Shown one piece after another: positions 1 through 8,196 of a stretch of DNA of 29,606 nt. Source of the stretch: CAZRHR01 sp964599915 (lineage in GTDB: Bacteria > Bacteroidota > Bacteroidia > CAIKAF01); assembly GCA_964599915.1 (NCBI GenBank), contig CAZRHR010000030.1, positions 1 to 29,606 of the forward strand, given 5' to 3'. The translations under genes and the position numbers were made by a program. Position 1 is the stretch's first letter; each line of letters opens with the position of its first letter. Under the pieces are notes generated by a model. It saw nothing but the letters and a program-made list of their open reading frames with translations. It ran no database searches and was not told where the DNA came from.

Positions 1-463
1 GCTCAGTTTTCAAACTACCTATGGCTATAACCGAACCGCCAACACCGCGGGTTTTGCGTTGTTCAATCTAAGCAATGGCCCACAAATTGGATTGGTGGCA
101 ACGCAACCCTTATTCATGGGGTGGCAGCATCGGACGCAAGTAAAAGTGCGCCGCTTAGAAGAAAAAAATGCAGCATGGCAAGTCCAGCAGGTCCAATGGC
201 GGGAGGAAGGCTTGTTGGTGGGATTATGGCATGAGACCAGTAGTGCATATGCGCAATATGCATTGGAGGCTAAGAATTTTGCTTTAGCGGAAGAAAACCT
301 GCAACTGTCGGAAGAGTTGTTCCGGCTGGGCAGCATTTCAGGATTACAATTCCGCGAAGCGCAAAAAAGCCTTTATGAAGCGGGCCAGCGCAAGGTCCAA
401 TCACTTTTAACAGCACAAGAGCGACAAATGACCCTGATGCGAGTGGCGGGGCAGTGGAAGTAA
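1..463 (+). CDS. TolC-family outer membrane efflux protein, C-terminal part (5' end outside window)
   Basis: The open frame is already running at base 2 and stops at a TAA at 461-463, so only the last 153 or so residues are visible. The tail is a long amphipathic helical stretch rich in Q, E, A and L. It contains the pattern LSEELFRLGSISGLQFREAQ followed by a further helix, which is typical of the second coiled-coil repeat of TolC/OprM-type outer membrane channels. Such proteins form the trimeric exit duct of RND or ABC efflux systems in the outer membrane. The partner pump genes, if linked, would lie upstream and are not visible. The gene faces the aminopeptidase gene convergently across a repeat-filled gap. 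The family call rests on helix pattern and this motif, so the substrate cannot be assigned. Confidence 0.8.
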   Translation, partial: LSFQTTYGYNRTANTAGFALFNLSNGPQIGLVATQPLFMGWQHRTQVKVRRLEEKNAAWQVQQVQWREEGLLVGLWHETSSAYAQYALEAKNFALAEENLQLSEELFRLGSISGLQFREAQKSLYEAGQRKVQSLLTAQERQMTLMRVAGQWK

Positions 464-467
464 ATGG

Positions 468-486
468 GCCTTCGGCTCCGCTCAGG
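468..486. repeat. Inverted copy of the 19-bp repeat unit next to the tolC-type stop
   Basis: Bases 468-486 read GCCTTCGGCTCCGCTCAGG. The reverse complement differs by one base from the unit CCTGAGCGTAGCCGAAGGC that closes each block of the downstream array (606-935). It begins 4 nt after the TAA of the efflux gene. Paired with any downstream copy it could form a long-range stem. No T-run follows, so it is not a classical terminator. The stretch between it and the array (487-605) holds nothing else recognised. Confidence 0.7.
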
Positions 487-605
487 CACCTTTTGCAATC
501 CTTAAGCACCGAATTGTGTGATTTGCTAAAACCTTGTATAACAGAAAACTATACATCATTGCGAGGTGTATTATGCAAGCCAAGCCATCTATCCTTACCA
601 CACTA

Positions 606-935
606 CCTAATCGCAGCCCCGTCACCTAATCGTAGCCGCGTTGCCTGAGCGTAGCCGAAGGCAACACATCCCTCCAACCCATTCCAACCTAACTAACAAG
701 CCTGACCACATTACCTAATCGTAGCCGCGTTGCCTAATCGCAGCCCCGTCACCTAATCGCAGCCCCGTCACCTAATCGTAGCCGCGTTGCCTGAGCGTAG
801 CCGCGTTGCCTGAGCGTAGCCGAAGGCAACTCACCCCACCATCCCATTTCAACCAAACTAACAAGCCTAACCACACTACCTAATCGCAGCCCCGTCACCT
901 AATCGTAGACGCGTTGCCTGAGCGTAGCCGAAGGC
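606..935. repeat. Array of twelve 19-bp units in three blocks with 51-bp spacers
   Basis: Three blocks of directly abutting 19-bp units lie at 606-662 (3 units), 714-827 (6 units) and 879-935 (3 units). Unit types are A (CCTAATCGCAGCCCCGTCA), B (CCTAATCGTAGCCGCGTTG), C (CCTGAGCGTAGCCGAAGGC) and one C/B hybrid at 790-808. The orders are A-B-C, B-A-A-B-hybrid-C, and A-B-C, with one base change in the third block's B. The two gaps between blocks (663-713 and 828-878) are both 51 bp and match at 43 of 51 positions, so they belong to a higher-order repeat. Partial spacer-like sequence also flanks the array. The 19-bp period would not keep a reading frame, and the array sits between convergent gene ends, so coding is unlikely. 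With the inverted copy at 468-486 this accounts for most of the 464-965 gap. Confidence 0.9.
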
Positions 936-965
936 AAAACACCCCAAACCCATCTTCATACAACA

Positions 966-3539
966 TTAATCCGGCTCTACCGGAAGCCCCAAGTATTTCC
1001 GAAGATTCTGATTGCGCTCCCGTTGAAGATAATTTGCAAAAACACCCATAATGGTTTCCTTTAACCCAGCGTCTTTTGCATCATCCAACCTTTCAGACAT
1101 TCGATACAAAGCAATATACGCCCCAAAACGGGCATAATACATAGGATCTTCGGATAGTATCTCTTCAAAAAAATCAAGGTACATAGGCCAGGTCGCCTTA
1201 GGTTGTTGGGTGATCCATTGGCCAAAACTGAGAATAAAACCTACCTCATCTTGGTTATCCCCCACCCGATCATAATTCTTCAAGTACCAGTTGGCAGCAT
1301 CGGGTGAAGGCAGTTCAGATTGAAATTCAGCCATCAGTGCCACCATCGAAGGTGTCGTATCATTTACATGGCGCTGAATCATTTCTTTCATCGCCCCATC
1401 ACTACTTTTCCCCCATGCCTGAACAGCAGCTACACGCACCATGGCCGCTGCATCCTGCTCACCCAAGCGCCAAATACTTTCCGCCTCCTTCTTTGGCAAT
1501 TTAGACGCCGCTTCCATGACACTACGACGTACCACCGGGCTTGGATCTTTAACCAATCTTTGAAGCATGTCTGCACTTTCCTGCACCTCAGCAGATTTCA
1601 TCCATAAGGCTAACCCTTCTGTCTTGATTTCCTCTATTTGGGATTGTAAAGCTTTGGCGGCCATCTTTTTTGCCAATGGATTAGCCCCCATCCCTTTTGC
1701 CAACGACAACAGTTCTAACTGTAAAAACACTCCTGTATTGGGAAGTAAAAACAAATCCGTCATGGTTTCCAGATTCCAATCCTGACGCCAAATAACGGGT
1801 AAAGTTCGCTCTGGATCTACCACCACAAACTTTGGAGCCATAGGCATTTTCACCCATAAGGTATCCTCATTTTTGCGTAAAACAAAAGGAATGGTAGACA
1901 CCTGTTCACCCATAATTAACTGCACAGGAACACGCATTTGATAATGCGCATGCCGGCCCACCCTTTGGGTTTGTTTAAAAACCACTTGTAAAAATCCTTC
2001 TTGGCTCAAATACTGACTTTTAACCTCAATTTCCGGGTGTCCTTTACCCAAAAACCATTGGTTAAAGAACAGGGTTAGGTCACGTCCGGTCACTTCCTCA
2101 AAGGCGAAACGCAAATGATGTACTTCAGCAGATTGGTACGCACGGTCTGTCAGGTATGTTTTTAAACTGAGAAAAAAGGCAGAGTCGCCCACTTCTTGTC
2201 TTAAAGCGTGTAAAATGAGACCTCCTTTGTTATAGGAATGGGCATCGAACATATCTTCTTTGGAAAAATAATCGTATCGAATGAGCGCTTCCTTCTTAGG
2301 CTCATCCTCGTCGTTGGCTTCACCATAATATCCGCGCGACTCTCCAAAACGATGCGCCTCTGCGCGGTCTTTTCCGTAGGCATGTTCTAACCATAAATAT
2401 TCTGAATAATTGGCAAAAGCTTCATTAAGGGCCAGATGCACCCAAGATTCGCAAGTCACCAAATCTCCAAACCAATGGTGAAAAAGTTCATGGGCGACAG
2501 TGGTTTCGTAGGTTCCCCCCAAGAGCTCTTCGGGAAACTTTTGAAAGTATTCTCCAAAAACCACGGCGCTGGTATTTTCCATGGCACCAGACGTATAATC
2601 ACGAACAATAATTTGGTGGTATTTCGGCCAAGGATACGTTACGCCCAGGCGTTTTGAGAAAAAACTGAGCATTTCTGTGGTATGAGGGAATATCTCCCTT
2701 GCATGTGCTGCATAGGCTGGTTCTACAAAATAATGAACATCCATGGCTTTGCCTTCTTTGCCGTTGGGAAACCATTGATCCTTTACGATAGCAAAATCCC
2801 CGGCAGCCACCATGACCAAATAGGGTGCATGAGGTTGTTCCATCGTCCAAACATCCGTCCGGTTGCCATTGCCAGCCATCTGAGAAGCCGTAAGCAAACC
2901 ATTACTAAGGGTTTTCATGCGCTCCGGTACGGTAAGTGCAATGGTATGGGTAAGTCGCTCCTGTGGGTCATCTATCGTAGGAAACCATACGGAGGCGTCT
3001 TGTGGCTCCCCTTGCGTCCAAATTTGTTGGGGCTTACTTGGGGTATATTTCCCCGGTTGAATAAAAAATAAACCTCGACCGCTTGGATCCAAAGCAGGAC
3101 AATGAACATGCAGTTCATGCGGTCGGGCGGTGTAATTTAAACGCACCACCAGCGTGTCTCGGGAAGTATAGGTTCGGTCCAAAGGAATCCGAATCCGATA
3201 TTGGTCATATTGAACCTTGATCTGCCTTGTAGGATCTGAGGAGGAAAGAAGGTTTACTTCGCCCAATACCATCCCTTTGGCATCCAAAATGAGTTGTTGC
3301 ATGGGCGCGAAATAGGGTTTCAACCGCAAGGTGGCCACACCATGCACATGCTTTTGTGACCAATCTGGTTTCAAAGAAAGGTCCATGTGCAACAAATCAA
3401 AATAGCGGGTAGGCGTTTCACGATACCTTGTTGAGGGCTCCAATATGGGTGTGGGAAGTGAATTTTCATTTTTCCCGGAGGTGCGGGTCTGACATGCCAG
3501 ACCGAGCATGGCAAACAACAGCAGCGAATACGATTTCAT
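966..3539 (-). CDS. M1 family zinc aminopeptidase, probable lipoprotein
   Basis: An 857-residue protein that removes N-terminal residues from peptides. The M1 exopeptidase motif GAMEN is at residues 318-322. The zinc site HELFH is at 350-354, and the third zinc ligand is Glu373 in NEAFANY. The N-terminal domain (about 40-240) is the usual M1 beta-rich region. Residues from about 610 to the end are helical and HEAT/ARM-like, fitting the C-terminal M1 domain. The N-terminus is a short hydrophobic signal ending LGLAC with Cys16. The -3 residue is Gly rather than Leu, so lipidation is likely but not certain; the mature protein would be periplasmic or outer-membrane attached. The ATG start matches the signal peptide. 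It lies 61 nt downstream of the secreted protease gene on the same strand, with a strong hairpin terminator in that gap. The family is certain; the exact substrate is unknown. Confidence 0.93.
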   Translation of the reverse strand: MKSYSLLLFAMLGLACQTRTSGKNENSLPTPILEPSTRYRETPTRYFDLLHMDLSLKPDWSQKHVHGVATLRLKPYFAPMQQLILDAKGMVLGEVNLLSSSDPTRQIKVQYDQYRIRIPLDRTYTSRDTLVVRLNYTARPHELHVHCPALDPSGRGLFFIQPGKYTPSKPQQIWTQGEPQDASVWFPTIDDPQERLTHTIALTVPERMKTLSNGLLTASQMAGNGNRTDVWTMEQPHAPYLVMVAAGDFAIVKDQWFPNGKEGKAMDVHYFVEPAYAAHAREIFPHTTEMLSFFSKRLGVTYPWPKYHQIIVRDYTSGAMENTSAVVFGEYFQKFPEELLGGTYETTVAHELFHHWFGDLVTCESWVHLALNEAFANYSEYLWLEHAYGKDRAEAHRFGESRGYYGEANDEDEPKKEALIRYDYFSKEDMFDAHSYNKGGLILHALRQEVGDSAFFLSLKTYLTDRAYQSAEVHHLRFAFEEVTGRDLTLFFNQWFLGKGHPEIEVKSQYLSQEGFLQVVFKQTQRVGRHAHYQMRVPVQLIMGEQVSTIPFVLRKNEDTLWVKMPMAPKFVVVDPERTLPVIWRQDWNLETMTDLFLLPNTGVFLQLELLSLAKGMGANPLAKKMAAKALQSQIEEIKTEGLALWMKSAEVQESADMLQRLVKDPSPVVRRSVMEAASKLPKKEAESIWRLGEQDAAAMVRVAAVQAWGKSSDGAMKEMIQRHVNDTTPSMVALMAEFQSELPSPDAANWYLKNYDRVGDNQDEVGFILSFGQWITQQPKATWPMYLDFFEEILSEDPMYYARFGAYIALYRMSERLDDAKDAGLKETIMGVFANYLQRERNQNLRKYLGLPVEPD

Positions 3540-3550
3540 AAAGTATAATT

Positions 3551-3580
3551 AAAACAAAAACCCTCCGGGTGAGGGAGGGC
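3551..3580 (-). terminator. Intrinsic terminator after the secreted protease gene
   Basis: On the minus strand, CCCTCC and GGAGGG form a 6-bp GC-only stem with a 7-nt loop. The run TTTTTGTTTT follows directly. It lies just after the protease stop codon, and its T-run ends only 11 nt before the aminopeptidase ATG. The aminopeptidase therefore depends either on read-through or on a promoter that overlaps the hairpin. Confidence 0.82.
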
Positions 3581-3600
3581 TTTTCATGATACTTAGATAT

Positions 3601-6516
3601 TTAATGAATCACAGAAATTTTCCCATACCAAATCTGTCCTTCGGCATTGGTGAGGTGCAGGTAATACATGCCGGAAGCAATCCCACCCAGTTGTATCTCT
3701 CCTCCTTGGGCAGATACCTCATGTGGCGCGGCAAATACTAGACGACCTGCTTGATCCAGCACTTTTACGCGGAAGGATTGGTTTCCTGCTTTGGTAAAAG
3801 AGAACCGCACTACACCTGTCGTAGGATTCGGGAAAAGGATTAATCCAAGGGCTTCAGCGGCCTCTTCGATACCCACCACCAAATTAAACGGAGGTGAGGT
3901 AACCGTGCAACCTTCGGGAGAAGTTACTTCTACTGTATAATTCCCACTTACCGTGGCGGTAATACTAGAAGAGGTTTCTCCTTGTAAAGGCGTTCCTTCG
4001 AAAAACCATTGATAAGTCATACCAGCTGGGGATGCTGTTAGGGTGTTGCCAGAAGCATTCACAGACACCACAGGATTTGGATTTACAACCACATAATTGG
4101 GTTGGGTTGAGGTGTTGCTACCGGCAGGGCCTGAAATGGTCAAGGCTACCTGAAAACTTCCAGCGGTATTATACTGAATTACAGGATTCTGTTGTGTAGA
4201 AGTGTTGGGTGTACCACCCGCAAAAGCCCAGCTCCAAGATGTTGCATTTACGGAAAGGTCTGTAAATCCAATGGAAGCACCTTCACAAATGGTTTGAGTG
4301 GAGGCTGAAAAATCTGCTACAGGATTGGGGTTTGGCGCACCACAAGTACCTGATATTTCCACATCATCGAGGTAAAGATTATTACCATAATTATTATAAC
4401 CTTCAAACATGATACGCACATTAGATTCACCACCAAGTGTAGGAAGATTAATCGTAAAGCAAGATGCCCCTACATTTCCGCCAAAGCACCAGTCAGCTGC
4501 TGTACTAGGAACGAATGGATTGGTGGTAGTGGAATTGGTCGCAAAAACGCCTTGCCCATTTTCCCCTGCTTGCCAAACCCTTTGCCAATTGGTTCCACCA
4601 TTGGTAGACACATAAATGATCATAGAATCTGAGCTGGATGTATTGTATCTGCGGTATGCATGGGTAAACGTAAGCTGGATATTGCTGTAATTAGACAAGT
4701 TTAAAACGGGAGTTACAAGTCCATCCCTATGGCCTGTGGTTTGGTAATCAAAAAATCGAATGCCTGCAGACCTTGTCCCTGATAGGTTTCCAGAAGTCGT
4801 AATGAGTTCCCAAGAAATAGACCCTGAGTTTGGATTGACAAGTCCCCACTGATTTACAGTGGAAGAGGATGCTTCAAAATCTTCAAGGAAAATAGTGGCT
4901 TGGGCACCATTGCCCACGGTAACAAAACCCGTTTGGTTGGCCGTATGGTTTCCAAATGAATTGGTGGTAGTTAAAGACACATCAAAAGTACCTGCATTTG
5001 GATAAGAAACGACAGGATTTTGAGCGGTAGATGTAGCTGGTGTTCCACCAGGAAATGACCAAGAATAGCTGGTGGCAGGTCCACCTGTACTTGCACCAAA
5101 GAATTGTACACTTCCGCCAGGACATACGGTAGAAGCGGCTGCAGAGACATTGGAAATAGGTGCTGCATTCACCGTGCTTTGTACACATTGTAAGCAGCGA
5201 AGGGCATTGATACGACCCGCGCCCATTTGTGAAGCATTGGAGGTTACTGGATCTGTGGTGGTGTACAAACAGTTTTCCACCTGCTGCATGGTCAAGTTCG
5301 GATTTACAGAAAGCATTAGACCTACCAATCCAGAAACAATCGGCGAGGCCATGGAAGTACCTTGAAGTGCAGAATACGTATTGGTCATGTTGCTTCCTGA
5401 ACCACCAATATAAGTTTGGCGAATGGAGGTGCCAGGAGCAGCCACTTTGATATAAGAGCCATAATTTGAAAAAGAGGCTTTTGCATCAGAAGTACTGGTA
5501 GCAGCAACCGAAATTACATTGTTAAAACCTGCTGGAAAAAATGTGGAGGTAGAGTTGTCATTTCCTGCCGCAGCTATAAGAATACAACCTTTATTACGTG
5601 CATAATTAATGATGTTTTGCCCGGTGGTTCCTCCACCGGAACCGCCCCAAGACATGTTAATCACCCGCGCACCTGCATCAGCTGCATACACGACTCCTGT
5701 GTACCCATCCGTAACAAACTGGGCATTGTCTGTAGATTTTACACCAATAATTTTACAATTGAAACCGATGCCCGCAAACCCTACTCCATTGTTAGTAGCT
5801 TGGCTTGCACAACCTGCCACATGGGTTCCATGAGAATAATTCACATCGGGCGGTAATGGACTTGGAGTGTTGGTAGACACATCAAAACCATTTACATCAT
5901 CTACATAGCCATTTCCATCATCATCTATATTGTTTCCTGCAATTTCACCTGGATTTACCCACACATTTGGCGCCAAATCAGGGTGATTAATTTTTACGGC
6001 ATCATCTACAATGGCAATGGTAATGCTGGTAGAACCGGTAGAAATATCCCATGCGTCAGGCGCTTGGATTTTATATAAATGCCACTGTCCTCCATTGGGT
6101 GGGTTTGCATTCGTGGTGCTATTGGCACCAATGTCGTTGGGTAAAAGGGTTTTTCGAAGAATAGGAACCTGCTCTGCATAATTTACCAAAGGGACTTGGC
6201 TCATCCAGCGTATCAGTTCATATATTTTGGCATGTTTCGTAAAATAAATTTGATAGGTTTTGGATACCAAAGGATCCGTTGCCCTGTAAAAAGGCTTACG
6301 AATACGCTGAACACCATAATATTCCGCTACTTCTGGTGTAATAAATGGGAGGCTTTTGATGTCAATATTTTCCGTTTTACCACCAATGTCCGGAGCCTTC
6401 ACCATGTTTACATAAACTTGCCCATCCCAATACCATGGATGAATGTTTTGGCCATGTAGCTGGGAAAAGGTAAAACCTAGCAGTGCCAGAAATAAGGATG
6501 ATAAACGTGTATTCAT
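3601..6516 (-). CDS. Secreted subtilisin-like (S8) serine protease with PKD modules and T9SS type A sorting domain
   Basis: A 971-residue protein. A signal peptide (1 to about 23, ending LHGQ) is followed by a propeptide-like region and then the S8 catalytic domain (about 145-440). The triad is Asp171 (AIVDDAV), His229 (SHGTHVAG) and Ser388 (GTSMASP), with oxyanion Asn319 in AAAGND. Two PKD domains (about 465-535 and 740-815) flank a jelly-roll or MAM-like domain (about 540-725) containing an LDDVEISG strand. An Ig-like module follows. The last 80 residues start LILFPNPTTG and end with YGKISVIH, a T9SS type A sorting domain. The protein is therefore expected to cross the outer membrane by the type IX system and be released or surface-attached after the domain is cut off. 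The catalytic domain contains DDDGNGYVDD, a calcium-binding-like acidic loop. Likely role: extracellular protein degradation. It has its own terminator. Confidence 0.95.
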   Translation of the reverse strand: MNTRLSSLFLALLGFTFSQLHGQNIHPWYWDGQVYVNMVKAPDIGGKTENIDIKSLPFITPEVAEYYGVQRIRKPFYRATDPLVSKTYQIYFTKHAKIYELIRWMSQVPLVNYAEQVPILRKTLLPNDIGANSTTNANPPNGGQWHLYKIQAPDAWDISTGSTSITIAIVDDAVKINHPDLAPNVWVNPGEIAGNNIDDDGNGYVDDVNGFDVSTNTPSPLPPDVNYSHGTHVAGCASQATNNGVGFAGIGFNCKIIGVKSTDNAQFVTDGYTGVVYAADAGARVINMSWGGSGGGTTGQNIINYARNKGCILIAAAGNDNSTSTFFPAGFNNVISVAATSTSDAKASFSNYGSYIKVAAPGTSIRQTYIGGSGSNMTNTYSALQGTSMASPIVSGLVGLMLSVNPNLTMQQVENCLYTTTDPVTSNASQMGAGRINALRCLQCVQSTVNAAPISNVSAAASTVCPGGSVQFFGASTGGPATSYSWSFPGGTPATSTAQNPVVSYPNAGTFDVSLTTTNSFGNHTANQTGFVTVGNGAQATIFLEDFEASSSTVNQWGLVNPNSGSISWELITTSGNLSGTRSAGIRFFDYQTTGHRDGLVTPVLNLSNYSNIQLTFTHAYRRYNTSSSDSMIIYVSTNGGTNWQRVWQAGENGQGVFATNSTTTNPFVPSTAADWCFGGNVGASCFTINLPTLGGESNVRIMFEGYNNYGNNLYLDDVEISGTCGAPNPNPVADFSASTQTICEGASIGFTDLSVNATSWSWAFAGGTPNTSTQQNPVIQYNTAGSFQVALTISGPAGSNTSTQPNYVVVNPNPVVSVNASGNTLTASPAGMTYQWFFEGTPLQGETSSSITATVSGNYTVEVTSPEGCTVTSPPFNLVVGIEEAAEALGLILFPNPTTGVVRFSFTKAGNQSFRVKVLDQAGRLVFAAPHEVSAQGGEIQLGGIASGMYYLHLTNAEGQIWYGKISVIH

Positions 6517-6604
6517 ATCAAAGAAAAAATGTATGTCTATTCGGCTATGAAATTACAACATGATGGCTGGAATTCAAAAAAAATAAAGTTCTACCTGTAA
6601 AATA

Positions 6605-6637
6605 AAAAAGCGAGACCTGTCTAGGGCCTCGCTTTTT
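6605..6637 (-). terminator. Intrinsic terminator after sucD
   Basis: The minus strand reads AAAAAGCGAGGCC, a 7-nt loop, then GGTCTCGC and TTTTTTA. The stem is 8 bp with one G-T pair, extended by A-T pairs and followed by a T-run. It lies between the sucD stop (6658) and the protease start (6516), so sucD and the protease are probably separate transcripts. The sequence also forms a fair terminator on the plus strand. Confidence 0.85.
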
Positions 6638-6657
6638 CTTAGAAACATAATATAGTA

Positions 6658-7536
6658 CTAAACTTTGGCCGCTAATACTTCAGCCATTTTTTCACCAATT
6701 ACGGCAGGGCTTTCCACCACATGAATGCCACATTCTGCCATGATTTTCATTTTTGCAGCAGCGGTATCATCTGCACCTCCTACAATAGCGCCTGCATGGC
6801 CCATACGACGTCCGGGAGGCGCCGTTTGCCCGGCGATAAATCCAACCACGGGCTTGGTTCCATGTGCCTTAATCCAACGGGCAGCCTCAGCTTCCATACC
6901 TCCGCCAATTTCTCCAATCATAATGATGGCATCCGTTTCAGGGTCGTTCATAAACAATTCAACCGCTTCACGTGTGGTGGTACCAATGATGGGATCACCT
7001 CCAATACCTATGGCCGTAGAAATGCCCATGCCCGCTTTTACCACTTGATCTGCAGCTTCATAGGTGAGGGTACCTGATTTGGAAACAATACCTACGCGTC
7101 CGGGTTGAAAGACAAAACCCGGCATAATTCCGACCTTGGCCTCGCCAGCCGTTATGACGCCCGGACAGTTTGGTCCAATTAAACGACATTTTTGACCACG
7201 TAAATATTCTTTCACACGAATCATGTCTGAGGTAGGAATACCCTCTGTAATACAAACTATGACTTGAATCCCCGCATCGGCAGCTTCCATAATGGCATCT
7301 GCAGCAAAGGGAGGTGGTACAAAAATGATAGAAACATCTGCGCCGGTCGCTTTTACGGCGTCTGATACGGTATTAAAAACAGGACGATCCAAATGGGAGG
7401 AGCCTCCTTTGCCAGGAGTTACACCACCCACCACTTGTGTGCCATAGGCAATCATTTGGGTGGCGTGGAAAGTTCCTTCGTTTCCGGTAAAACCCTGTAC
7501 AATTACTTTAGAATGTTTGTGAACCAATACGCTCAT
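6658..7536 (-). CDS. sucD: Succinyl-CoA synthetase (ADP-forming) alpha subunit
   Basis: A 292-residue protein, the normal length for SucD. With SucC it converts succinyl-CoA and ADP (or GDP) to succinate, CoA and ATP in the TCA cycle. The N-terminal CoA-binding Rossmann domain has QGFTGNEGTFH (14-24) and the GGVTPGKGG loop. The ligase half has IGPNCPGVI and the active-site His247 in GRRMGHAGAI, which is transiently phosphorylated. The partner sucC is not in the window, as is common in Bacteroidota where the two genes are unlinked. The ATG start gives the standard N-terminus, and a promoter candidate of Bacteroidota type lies just upstream. The gene is flanked by its own terminator, so it is probably monocistronic. 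Confidence 0.97.
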   Translation of the reverse strand: MSVLVHKHSKVIVQGFTGNEGTFHATQMIAYGTQVVGGVTPGKGGSSHLDRPVFNTVSDAVKATGADVSIIFVPPPFAADAIMEAADAGIQVIVCITEGIPTSDMIRVKEYLRGQKCRLIGPNCPGVITAGEAKVGIMPGFVFQPGRVGIVSKSGTLTYEAADQVVKAGMGISTAIGIGGDPIIGTTTREAVELFMNDPETDAIIMIGEIGGGMEAEAARWIKAHGTKPVVGFIAGQTAPPGRRMGHAGAIVGGADDTAAAKMKIMAECGIHVVESPAVIGEKMAEVLAAKV

Positions 7537-7557
7537 GGACCTTGTTTTTTTGTGCTG

Positions 7558-7588
7558 CGAATATAACGCTAATCCACCGTTTCACCAA
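7558..7588 (-). promoter_or_regulatory. Candidate Bacteroidota-type promoter for sucD
   Basis: On the minus strand a TTG (-33 element, + strand 7586-7588) is separated by 20 nt from TATATTCG (7558-7565). The latter fits the TAnnTTTG -7 consensus with one mismatch. The -7 element ends 21 nt before the sucD ATG. Spacing and position both fit, but this is read by eye only. Confidence 0.45.
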
Positions 7589-7608
7589 GGCGCTTTACGA
7601 AGGTGATT

Positions 7609-7983
7609 TTAATCTTCTTGAAAAAATGGTAAAATTTTGTTCTGAACCTTTTCTTCTTCCAATGGCTTCAACAAGTAACCACTAACCTGCGGGTTTTCTT
7701 GGGCCATAAGAACATCTGAGGGGTCGGGAGAACTGGAAAAAATAAACAATGGGGGGAGTGTGATCTTTTGCCGATTCCAAAAATCTAGCAATTCCCAGCC
7801 TGTCATGCCAGGCATATGCAAATCTAGTAATATGGCCCCCGTTTGTTCGTTTAACAACGCTAAACCCTCCTCAGCCGTTCGCGCCGAAACAACAGCAAGA
7901 TCCGGTCGAAGCTGAAAAAATATTCGCTTCAGAAGAAAATGCTGAATCTCATCATCATCAATTACCAATAAATGCTTATCCAC
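7609..7983 (-). CDS. Single-domain response regulator (receiver domain only)
   Basis: From the GTG at 7981-7983 the protein is 124 residues, the usual size of a stand-alone CheY-like receiver. The acidic pocket is Asp9-Asp10, the phospho-acceptor is Asp54 in ILLDLHMPGMTG, the switch Ser is around 83-84, and the conserved Lys106 is in LLKPLEE. There is no output domain, so signalling probably goes through protein contacts or a phosphorelay. A longer frame runs back to a TTG at 8085. Its extra N-terminus is not receiver-like and covers a perfect palindrome, while a GAGG lies 8 nt before the GTG, so the shorter start is preferred. No histidine kinase is nearby, making it an orphan; its target is unknown. 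Confidence 0.88.
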   Translation of the reverse strand: MDKHLLVIDDDEIQHFLLKRIFFQLRPDLAVVSARTAEEGLALLNEQTGAILLDLHMPGMTGWELLDFWNRQKITLPPLFIFSSSPDPSDVLMAQENPQVSGYLLKPLEEEKVQNKILPFFQED

Positions 7984-7996
7984 TTTTTCCACCTCT
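7981..7996 (-). promoter_or_regulatory. Shine-Dalgarno site that decides the response-regulator start
   Basis: The minus strand reads AGAGGTGGAAAAAGTG. GAGG lies 8 nt before the GTG that begins the receiver fold. Most genes here lack a clear ribosome binding site, so this one stands out and supports the GTG over the upstream TTG. Confidence 0.5.
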
Positions 7997-8045
7997 AAAT
8001 TCCCAGCACAAGTTAGGAGATTTTCGTTACACCTATTGATCGTGA

Positions 8046-8078
8046 ACAAAATTTGGAAAGCGTTTTTCCAAATTTTGT
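8046..8078. promoter_or_regulatory. Perfect 14-bp inverted repeat upstream of the response regulator
   Basis: ACAAAATTTGGAAA (8046-8059), a 5-nt spacer, then TTTCCAAATTTTGT (8065-8078): an exact inverted repeat. It lies 62 nt upstream of the regulator's GTG, in an AT-rich gap after the surface-protein gene (stop at 8197). It could be an operator, an RNA hairpin in the leader, or an AT-rich terminator for the surface-protein gene. There is no GC-rich stem and no proper T-run, so the terminator reading is weak. The rest of 7984-8196 shows nothing recognisable. Confidence 0.6.
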
Positions 8079-8196
8079 AAATCAATTAAAACCAATATAA
8101 TAGCTAAGAAATATAGACATAATCTAAATAGACATGACAAAAGATGTGTAGAATCTAAAACCTATTGCATGTTAAATTCAATACTTTTTCGTCTCA

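Noticed and set aside
454..648. Short plus-strand reading frame after the efflux gene
   Set aside because: It overlaps the end of the efflux gene and runs into the repeat array, has no protein-like pattern, and the 19-bp period would shift its frame in each unit.
606..935. CRISPR array
   Set aside because: The 19-bp units abut directly without unique spacers, the 51-bp gaps are similar to each other, and no cas genes are present.
7984..8085. N-terminal extension of the response regulator from a TTG start
   Set aside because: The extra 34 residues are not receiver-like, cover the perfect palindrome, and a GTG with a well-placed GAGG gives the standard length.
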